A stretch of 14,490 bases of DNA from contig DATLFQ010000226.1 in assembly GCA_035540915.1 (NCBI GenBank), forward strand, positions 1 to 14,490. Direction: 5' to 3'. The first letter of the stretch is position 1. Each line of letters opens with the position of its first letter. Source of the DNA: DATLFQ01 sp035540915 (GTDB lineage Bacteria > Actinomycetota > Acidimicrobiia > Acidimicrobiales > GCA-2861595). The notes under the pieces are model-generated. The model worked only from the letters and a program-made list of their open reading frames with translations. It had not been told where the DNA came from and did not search any database. Shown here piece after piece: positions 9,709 to 14,490 of this stretch. The position numbers and the translations under genes are program-made.

Positions 9709-10128
9709 TCAGACCGTCACCTCGAACCACACCACCTTCTCGCCGCCGACGGCGGCCGAGCTGCCCCATCGGGCCGACAGCGCGTCCACCAGCGCCAGCC
9801 CCCGTCCCGACGTGGCCCACGGACCGGCCGTGCGGGCGCTGGGCGGCTGGCTGGCCCCGTCCCGCACCTCCACCCGCAGGACGTCCGCGAGGAGCGACAT
9901 CGTGAGGACCGCCGGCGAGCGGGCGTGGACGACGGCGTTGGTGACCAGCTCGCTGGCCAGCAGCCGCACGCAGTCCACGAATTCCGGGTCGACAAGGCCC
10001 CAGAGCGCCATGGTTTCCGCGACGAACTGGCGGGCCACCTTGGGACTGGTCGGATGTTGCTGCAGATTGGCCCGGCGGACCAGAGCTGTCACATCGCACC
10101 GCCACTTCTCGACAGGCGGCGGGAACAC
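9709..10128 (-). CDS. HATPase_c_2 / anti-sigma regulatory factor-like ATP-binding protein
   Basis: A 139-residue single-domain GHKL ATPase of the RsbW/SpoIIAB-like group, common in actinobacteria. Such proteins bind partner sigma or anti-anti-sigma factors, or act as orphan kinases. The N box is ASELVTNAVVHA (Glu60, Asn64, His68), the G1-type segment VRDGASQPP (Asp90, Gly91), and the G2-like segment SGRGLALVDALSARWG (108-123). It ends VVWFEVTV, the usual last strand. There is no membrane segment, and no sigma factor or antagonist gene is adjacent, so its partner is unknown. The start is uncertain: GTG 10128 gives the longest reading. GTG 10092 is supported by a GAGAAG about 12 bases upstream and by a TAGTGT box (10125-10130) that would overlap the upstream start. 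It is divergent from the DUF5995 gene. Confidence 0.87.
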   Translation of the reverse strand: MFPPPVEKWRCDVTALVRRANLQQHPTSPKVARQFVAETMALWGLVDPEFVDCVRLLASELVTNAVVHARSPAVLTMSLLADVLRVEVRDGASQPPSARTAGPWATSGRGLALVDALSARWGSSAAVGGEKVVWFEVTV

Positions 10129-10141
10129 TACCCGTCCGGCC

Positions 10142-10147
10142 TAGCCT
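10142..10147 (+). promoter_or_regulatory. Putative -10 box of DUF5995-azlCD operon
   Basis: TAGCCT (TAnnnT) lies eight bases before ATG 10156 in the 27-base divergent gap, with no Shine-Dalgarno between, again implying a leaderless or near-leaderless message. A minus-strand TAGTGT at 10125-10130 could serve the divergent gene. Confidence 0.4.
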
Positions 10148-10155
10148 GGCCGGCC

Positions 10156-10992
10156 ATGGTCCGACCGGCCGCCGCCGAGAGCGCCACCGTCGAGGCGACG
10201 ACGGTCGAGGAGGTCCTGGCCGCCCTCGATGCCGCGGTGGCCGGGGCCCGCGACCGGCGGGACCGGGCCGGCTACTTCGCCGCCCTCTACCGCTCCGTCA
10301 CCGCCAAGGTCAAGGAGGGCATCGACGCCGGCTTCTTCGACGACGGCCCCCGGATGGCCCGCCTCGACGTGGTGTTCGCCAACCGGTACCTGGCCGCCTT
10401 CGCGCAGTTCGCAGCCGGCGGCACGCCGTCACGCTCGTGGGCGGTGGCCTTCCAGACCGCCACCGCCTGGCGCCCCATCGTGCTCCAGCACCTGCTGCTC
10501 GGCATCAACGCCCACATCAACCTCGACCTCGGCATCGCCGCGGCGGTGGTGGCACCGGGCGGCGCCCTGCCCGGCCTCCGGCGGGACTTCGACCGCATCA
10601 ACGAGATCCTCGCCCTCCTGGTGGCGCAGGTGAAGACCGACCTGCGGCAGGTGTCTCCGCTCATGGGCCTGCTGGACCTGGCCGGCGGTCGCTACGACGA
10701 GGAGCTCATCCGCTTCAGCATCGAGGTGGCCAGGACGGAGGCGTGGCGGTTCGCAGTGGAGCTGGCGCCCCTGGACCCGGCGGTGTGGAGCGGCCCGGTC
10801 GGGGCTCGCGACGTCCGCGTGGCCCGCCTGGCCCGGGTTGTCCGCGACCCCGGCCTCGGGCTGAGGGCGGCACTGCTGGCGATCCGCGCCGTCGAGACCG
10901 GCGACGTCCGGTCCGTCATCGACGTGCTCGACGGCGTCGAGCCGCCCAGCCTCGCCCGTGTGGAGGCGGGCGTGCGGGCGGGCGCCCCCTGA
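10156..10992 (+). CDS. DUF5995 family protein
   Basis: A 278-residue protein of a family without known function, recognised from the core HLLLGINAHINLDLGIAAA (about 112-130). Its His112, Asn118, His120, Asn122 and Asp124 look like a metal-site or active-site cluster, but no activity is established. Other family-like parts are YFAALYRSVTAKVKEGI (40-56), FFDDGPRMARLDVVFANRYL (60-79) and AWRPIVLQ (104-111). It is mostly helical, with no signal peptide or transmembrane segment. The ATG at 10156 follows a TAGCCT box. It is the first gene of a plus-strand operon: azlC starts 11 bp after its stop. Fusion or co-function with amino acid export has no direct support in the sequence. The last 90 residues are rich in Arg and Val and less distinctive. 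Confidence 0.85.
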   Translation: MVRPAAAESATVEATTVEEVLAALDAAVAGARDRRDRAGYFAALYRSVTAKVKEGIDAGFFDDGPRMARLDVVFANRYLAAFAQFAAGGTPSRSWAVAFQTATAWRPIVLQHLLLGINAHINLDLGIAAAVVAPGGALPGLRRDFDRINEILALLVAQVKTDLRQVSPLMGLLDLAGGRYDEELIRFSIEVARTEAWRFAVELAPLDPAVWSGPVGARDVRVARLARVVRDPGLGLRAALLAIRAVETGDVRSVIDVLDGVEPPSLARVEAGVRAGAP

Positions 10993-11003
10993 CACCCGGG
11001 CGG

Positions 11004-11714
11004 GTGCGGCTGACCCCGGAGGTCCGGGCCGGCGCTGCGGCGGTGGCTCCCATGCTGCTGGGCGTGGTTCCGTTCGGACTGGTGGCCGGAGCGGCACCGG
11101 TGGCCGGCGGCCTCGGTGGGTGGTCGGCGGTCGGCTTGTCGACCATCGTCTTCGCCGGTGCCTCGCAGCTGGCCGCCGCCGACGCGCTGGCCGACGGGGG
11201 CTCGGTTGTCGTGGCCGTGCTCGCGGCCTGGACCATCAACCTCCGGATGGTCCTGTACTCGGCCTCCCTGGCACCGTTCGTGGGGCACGAGCCGCTGCGG
11301 CGGCGGCTCCTCGCCGCCTACCTGCTGACCGACCAGGCGTACGCGCTGTCCATCACCCGATGGGCCCAGGGGCGCCCGCCCGAGAGCCGGCTGGCCTACT
11401 ACTTCGGCGCCGGGGCCGTCCTGTGGGCGGCGTGGCAGGCGGCCACGATCGTGGGCGCCCTGGTCGGGGGCGCCCTCCCCGACGACGTACCCCTCGACTT
11501 CGCCATCCCGCTGGTGTTCCTGGTCCTGCTCGTACCGGTGGTGACGACGCGCCCCGCCGTCGTGGCTGCGGCGTCGGGCGGCGCGGCGGCAGTCGCGGCG
11601 GCCGAACTGGGCGCCGGGCCGCTGTCGGTGATCGTGGGCGCCGCGGCCGGTATCACCGCCGGCACCGTCGCCGAGCTGGTGGCCCGCAGGCGGCCGACGA
11701 CCGGTCCACGGTGA
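11004..11714 (+). CDS. azlC: AzlC family branched-chain amino acid exporter, large subunit
   Basis: The large membrane subunit of the AzlCD exporter, which moves branched-chain amino acids and analogues such as azaleucine out of the cell. It has 236 residues, normal length, with the family N-terminus VRAGAAAVAPMLLGVVPFGL. STIVFAGASQLAAADALADG and AWTINLRMVLYSASLAPF are the classic AzlC conserved stretches, followed by LTDQAYALS. Six or so hydrophobic segments include about 12-35, 40-60, 66-85, 131-153, 158-176 and 180-225. The GTG at 11004 is 11 bp after the DUF5995 stop and no strong ribosome site is seen, so reinitiation is likely. Its stop overlaps the azlD start. Confidence 0.93.
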   Translation: MRLTPEVRAGAAAVAPMLLGVVPFGLVAGAAPVAGGLGGWSAVGLSTIVFAGASQLAAADALADGGSVVVAVLAAWTINLRMVLYSASLAPFVGHEPLRRRLLAAYLLTDQAYALSITRWAQGRPPESRLAYYFGAGAVLWAAWQAATIVGALVGGALPDDVPLDFAIPLVFLVLLVPVVTTRPAVVAAASGGAAAVAAAELGAGPLSVIVGAAAGITAGTVAELVARRRPTTGPR

Positions 11715-12022
11715 GCCGGGTCTGGCTGACCATCGTGCTGTCCGGGGCCGGCACCTACGCCATGCGCGCGTCGTTCCTGGGTGCGGCCCACAAGATGGCC
11801 GAGGTGCCGGCGGTTGTGGCGCGCGTCCTGCGCCAGATCCCGCCGGCCGCGCTGGCGTCGATCATCGCCCCCGCCCTCGTCCGGCCCGAGGGCGGGCTCG
11901 ACCTGGTGCAGCCGCGGCTGGTGGCCGGAGCGGTCGCTGCGCTGGTGGCCTGGCGGACCCGCAACGTCGGCCTCACGCTGGTGGTCGGGATGGTGCTGCT
12001 CATGGCCATCGAGGCGCCGTGA
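11711..12022 (+). CDS. azlD: AzlD family branched-chain amino acid exporter, small subunit
   Basis: A 103-residue membrane partner of AzlC. Features are SRVWLTIVLSGAGTYAMRASFL (the family's TxxxR motif region), AVVARVLRQIPPAALASIIAPAL (conserved pore-like segment) and two C-terminal helices ending GMVLLMAIEAP. It has about four hydrophobic segments and standard length. The GTG start overlaps the azlC stop in the sequence GTGA, showing translational coupling and a fixed subunit ratio. It converges on the SRPBCC gene with 12 bp between stops. An inverted repeat GGCCCGG/CCGGGCC (12023-12029 with 12051-12057) spans that junction but has no U-tract. Confidence 0.92.
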   Translation: MSRVWLTIVLSGAGTYAMRASFLGAAHKMAEVPAVVARVLRQIPPAALASIIAPALVRPEGGLDLVQPRLVAGAVAALVAWRTRNVGLTLVVGMVLLMAIEAP

Positions 12023-12034
12023 GGCCCGGGCGAC

Positions 12035-12586
12035 CTACGAGGGACCCGGACCGGGCCGCAGCCACCCGAAGGCGGCCCGCGGGGGCGGCGGGACCGCGGC
12101 CCGGGCCGTCTCGTCCCGCGCACGGCGCCGGCGCAGTTCGAGCCGCAGGCTCTCCTCGCCGCGGGCCATGGCCCAGTGGTGGTTGGCCGCGAAGGCGGGA
12201 CGGAGCAGCCAGCTCAGGCGCTGGAGGAGGGGTTTGGCGGCCCGGACCCGCCAGTCGTAGGTGATGACCACCTCGGGGCCGTCCGGGTCGAACCTCCAGC
12301 GACCGGTGCCCACCAGGTCGCCGCTGGCGGCCAGGGCGAACCCGGCGTCGGTCAGGGGCTCGGTGATGCGCAGCTGCCACCGCAGGGTGTAGGGCAGCCA
12401 CCCCTTGGTGTGTACGTCGACCGCCCGCCCCACACCGTCCTCGCCGCCCTCGTCGACCACCTCGACGGCCAGGTACACCGCCGGCCACCAGCGCGGCAGC
12501 GACTCGGCGTCGCCCAGGACCGCCATGACCTCGTCGATGGTGCCGGCGACCCGCCACACCGTCAAGAACTCGTAGTCGGCGCCCAT
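12035..12586 (-). CDS. SRPBCC (START/polyketide cyclase-like) family protein
   Basis: A 183-residue cytoplasmic helix-grip fold protein, predicted to bind a hydrophobic ligand; the ligand is unknown. Evidence: the opening DYEFLTVWRVAGTIDEVMAV (first strand plus helix) and SLPRWWPAVYLAVEVVDEGG (the conserved Trp after the first helix). GVGRAVDVHTKGWLPYTLRW, then GRWRFDPDGPEVVITYDWRV and a long last helix (about 120-155) complete the fold. The C-terminal 30 residues are Arg/Pro-rich and probably disordered. The ATG at 12586 is preceded by GAGGG about ten bases upstream. It is the last gene of the minus-strand cluster, 70 bp after the propeptide-like gene, and converges with azlD. Confidence 0.87.
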   Translation of the reverse strand: MGADYEFLTVWRVAGTIDEVMAVLGDAESLPRWWPAVYLAVEVVDEGGEDGVGRAVDVHTKGWLPYTLRWQLRITEPLTDAGFALAASGDLVGTGRWRFDPDGPEVVITYDWRVRAAKPLLQRLSWLLRPAFAANHHWAMARGEESLRLELRRRRARDETARAAVPPPPRAAFGWLRPGPGPS

Positions 12587-12656
12587 GTCACCCGGCCCTC
12601 GGCAGCTCCGGCCCGTGCCGCCCGCGGCGCTCCATCTCTCTGGGGTCGGGCGCCGG

Positions 12657-12977
12657 TCAGGCCTCGGCCGTCGTCGCCTCGTTCGCCGTCGCCCCGTCGA
12701 TCTCGGGCTGGCCCACCAGGCTTCGCACGAAGCGCTCGGAGCCGTTCACGTAGGCGACCCCGACGCGGGCCATCACGTGCATGTCGTCGGGGGCCTCGCC
12801 CGTGGCCTCGCAGGTGCGGTCGACTGCGTCTTGCAGCCGCGCCTCGACCGCCGCCGAGTCGGGCGGCGCCCCGCGGCGGCGCTTGATTTTCACCACGGCC
12901 GACACCGCCGCGCCGCTGCCCTTGGCCTCGTCGAGCTGGCGCAGCAACTCGGGGTCGGTTCTCTTCGCGTCGGCCAC
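12657..12977 (-). CDS. Small protein resembling a stand-alone subtilase propeptide/inhibitor
   Basis: A 106-residue protein I cannot name with certainty. It has a charged N-terminal helix (residues 1-20), a strand VSAVVKIKRR (25-34), a helix AAVEARLQDAVDRTCEA (42-58), a strand HVMARVGVAYVNGS (67-80), a helix ERFVRSLVG (81-89), and PEIDGATANE before a Thr/Ala-rich tail. This beta-alpha-beta-alpha order is that of subtilisin propeptides (inhibitor family I9). The segment RVGVAYVNGSERFVRSLVG parallels LGVVYGTVDRAGLTALRAD in the propeptide region of the subtilase 56 bp upstream. There is no signal peptide. The GTG at 12977 is set by an excellent GAGGAGG six bases upstream, and a TACGCT box at 13002-13007 may give it its own promoter. 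Inhibitor or folding-helper role is inference. Confidence 0.75.
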   Translation of the reverse strand: MADAKRTDPELLRQLDEAKGSGAAVSAVVKIKRRRGAPPDSAAVEARLQDAVDRTCEATGEAPDDMHVMARVGVAYVNGSERFVRSLVGQPEIDGATANEATTAEA

Positions 12978-13033
12978 AGCGATCCTCCTCGGCCGGGATT
13001 CAGCGTAGCGACATCCCGCGGCGGCCTCGGTCG

Positions 13034-14254
13034 TCACCGCCTTGACAGCAGCGACGCCAGCGCCCGGGGGCCGTTGGCCGCGCCCCGCCCGCCGCGGGCG
13101 GGGTCGATGTCCCCCCGGACCGCCGATGCCTGGATGGCCCGCTCGAGACGGGCCACCGTCGCGCCCGGCTCGGCCTCGAGCAGCAGCGCTGCGAGGCCGG
13201 CGACGTGCGGGGTCGCCATCGACGACCCGGACAGCGCGTGCCAGCCACCGCCGGCCCGAGCCGAGACGATGTCCACGCCTGGGGCGGTGAGGTCGGGGAC
13301 TACCGGCTGGCTGCGCCGGGCGAAGCGCTGGCTGGACGAGAAGCCGGCGACGGTCATGTTCTCGTCGTGGGCGCCGACCGACAGCGCCTTGGGGTAGTTG
13401 CCCGGCGAGCGGCTGGTGCCCGGGCCCTCGTTGCCGACGGCCATGACGGGAAGCACGCCGCTGTCGCGCAGCACGTCCACCACGCCGAGGAAGTCGTTGA
13501 CCAACCCGCGGATGCCGAGCGACATCGACAGCACCCGAACGCCCTGGCCGAGCGCCCAGTCCATGCCCCCCAGCACGCGGGCCACCACGTCGCCGCCCTC
13601 GATGACCAGCGCGGAGTGCACCATGGCGCCGGGTGCAACCCCGACCCGGCGCCGCCGGACCGCCCGCCCGGCCAGCGTGGCGGCGGTGTGGGTGCCGTGC
13701 CCGTCGATCTCGTCGGAATCCCGCGGGGCGGCGCCGGGAACCTGGCGCCCGGAGACGTCGAACTCGGCGAAGCCGGCTATGCAGGCGCGCACGGCCGGGT
13801 GCGACGCGTCGATGCCCGAGTCGAGATGGGCGACCGCCACTCCGGCGCCGGTCAGGCCCTGCTCCCACAGCTCGGGGATCCCCATGGCCGTGATGCCCCA
13901 CGCCGGCGCCGATGTCGAGGCCGCCGCCTGGCGGCGTACCGGCCGGATCAGGCTGAGCTGCGGAGCGGCCTTCACCGATCGCACCCGGCTGTCGGCCCGC
14001 AGGGCGGTGAGCCCGGCGCGGTCGACGGTGCCGTAGACCACGCCGAGGTTGGGGTAGACACGCGCGCCGTCCACCGCCGTCGGGCGGCTGTCGTCGGCCG
14101 CCGACGTGGCCAGGGACGCCAGGCCGAGCTGCGACTCCGCGTGGGCGGTGAAGTGCCCGCAGAGCCCGTCGGCCTGGTCCTTCGCATCCCGGGCCACCAT
14201 GACCAGCACCGGCGCGAAGCCGAGTTCGCTCAGGCTGGTGGCGATCGAGGTCAT
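13034..14254 (-). CDS. S8 family serine peptidase (subtilase) with N-terminal propeptide-like region
   Basis: A 406-residue subtilisin-like endopeptidase. The complete triad is visible: Asp145 in VAHLDSGIDASHP, His186 in DGHGTHTAA and Ser345 in SGSSMATPHVAG. Asn275 in AVGNEGPG supplies the oxyanion hole. Residues 1-105 form a propeptide-like region (FAPVLVMVARDAK early, then VYPNLGVVYGTVDRAGLTAL and VRSVKAAP before the mature start), as in proteases that mature by self-cleavage. No signal peptide is apparent at the chosen start, so export is unclear. The protein may be intracellular, or a longer N-terminus may be used: the frame is open upstream to 14413, but that extension is antisense-like and Arg-rich. 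ATG 14254 overlaps the upstream membrane gene's stop in ATGA. The C-terminus ends soon after the catalytic domain with no extra domains. Confidence 0.93.
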   Translation of the reverse strand: MTSIATSLSELGFAPVLVMVARDAKDQADGLCGHFTAHAESQLGLASLATSAADDSRPTAVDGARVYPNLGVVYGTVDRAGLTALRADSRVRSVKAAPQLSLIRPVRRQAAASTSAPAWGITAMGIPELWEQGLTGAGVAVAHLDSGIDASHPAVRACIAGFAEFDVSGRQVPGAAPRDSDEIDGHGTHTAATLAGRAVRRRRVGVAPGAMVHSALVIEGGDVVARVLGGMDWALGQGVRVLSMSLGIRGLVNDFLGVVDVLRDSGVLPVMAVGNEGPGTSRSPGNYPKALSVGAHDENMTVAGFSSSQRFARRSQPVVPDLTAPGVDIVSARAGGGWHALSGSSMATPHVAGLAALLLEAEPGATVARLERAIQASAVRGDIDPARGGRGAANGPRALASLLSRR

Positions 14255-14490
14255 CCGAGCACCAGCCCGGTGGCGCAGGCCGCGTAGGCGGCGGCCGCCA
14301 GGCGCCGGCCCCGGGGCGCGAGCGCCCGTTCGGCGAGACCGACGGCAGTAAGGGCGGCCATCGGCCACCACGACCCCGGGACCGCGAGCATGGCGGCCAT
14401 CGCCGGCCAGCACAGACGGGCGCAGGCGGTCGCGGCCCCGGCCCCGGCCCGGCAGCAGTCGACGTCCGCCTCGACGCCCCCGGCCCGCAG
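14251..14490 (-). CDS. DUF2182 family membrane protein, C-terminal part only
   Basis: The window holds the last 79 residues of a minus-strand membrane protein whose start lies beyond the right edge. VDCCRAGAGAATACARLCWP followed by two hydrophobic helices (AMAAMLAVPGSWWPMAALTAV and LAAAAYAACATGLVLG) with GLAERALAP between them matches the end of DUF2182 proteins. In that family a Cys-rich GLYCxGCCW segment precedes a helix and an AE-K-L-P loop. Here the Cys-Cys is displaced and one family Cys reads CARLCW. DUF2182 proteins have been linked to metal, especially copper, handling; that role is not shown here. The stop TGA overlaps the subtilase ATG, so the two are translated together. Confidence 0.6.
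   Translation of the reverse strand: MRAGGVEADVDCCRAGAGAATACARLCWPAMAAMLAVPGSWWPMAALTAVGLAERALAPRGRRLAAAAYAACATGLVLG

Noticed and set aside
12023..12057. Inverted repeat GGCCCGG/CCGGGCC between convergent azlD and SRPBCC genes as a bidirectional terminator
   Set aside because: The loop is about 21 bases, there is no U-run, and one arm lies inside the coding end of the SRPBCC gene; such repeats are expected by chance at this GC content.
13042..13047. TTGACA on the plus strand as a -35 promoter element
   Set aside because: It lies within the 3' region of the subtilase cluster with no -10 and no plus-strand gene downstream.
14255..14413. N-terminal extension of the subtilase to 14413
   Set aside because: The extension is Arg/Gly-rich without a signal peptide and would overlap the membrane gene, which reads clearly in another frame and ends in ATGA at 14251-14254.

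Overview
The window is very GC-rich throughout. Its gene content (GlgX with TreY, short GTG-started genes, ATGA and GTGA overlaps, leaderless-looking starts with TAnnnT boxes) suggests a chromosomal segment of an actinomycete-type bacterium. A less-studied lineage such as Acidimicrobiia or Thermoleophilia seems likely, but that placement is inference because no marker gene is present. No tRNA, rRNA, CRISPR array or insertion sequence was seen.

Layout: (1) Positions 1-4370, minus strand, carry glycogen/trehalose metabolism: glycogen debranching enzyme GlgX, then maltooligosyltrehalose synthase TreY, whose C-terminus runs off the left edge. (2) Positions 4425-6948, minus strand, hold a flavodoxin-fold protein preceded by a compact secretion cassette. 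The cassette is a TasA/camelysin-like SipW-dependent protein, a SipW-type (S26B) signal peptidase, and a small fibronectin-III protein that also carries a SipW-type leader. A strong hairpin sits between the first two genes and an inverted repeat lies in the upstream leader. (3) Positions 7352-8845, minus strand, encode a long coiled-coil protein, divergent from a small Dabb-domain gene at 8975-9265. (4) Positions 9267-9608 hold decayed sequence: a frameshifted, truncated LivF-like ABC ATPase fragment next to a membrane-protein-like scrap. (5) Positions 9709-12022 carry a HATPase anti-sigma-type protein on the minus strand, divergent over 27 bp from a plus-strand operon of DUF5995, azlC and azlD. 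(6) Positions 12035-14490, minus strand, carry a DUF2182 membrane protein (C-terminal part only), an S8 subtilase with a built-in propeptide-like region, a 106-residue protein that looks like a stand-alone propeptide or inhibitor, and an SRPBCC-fold protein.

How the genes may work together: GlgX debranches glycogen, and TreY (with TreZ, not seen here) converts the resulting maltodextrins to trehalose. SipW-type peptidases process TasA-like fibre proteins, so the second cassette plausibly builds a surface or matrix fibre with the FN3 protein as an accessory. AzlCD exports branched-chain amino acids, and the nearby liv-type remnant suggests the opposing importer was lost here. The subtilase cluster is the most interesting candidate for an undescribed unit: a protease without an obvious signal peptide, translationally overlapped with a membrane protein and followed by a possible dedicated inhibitor or chaperone.
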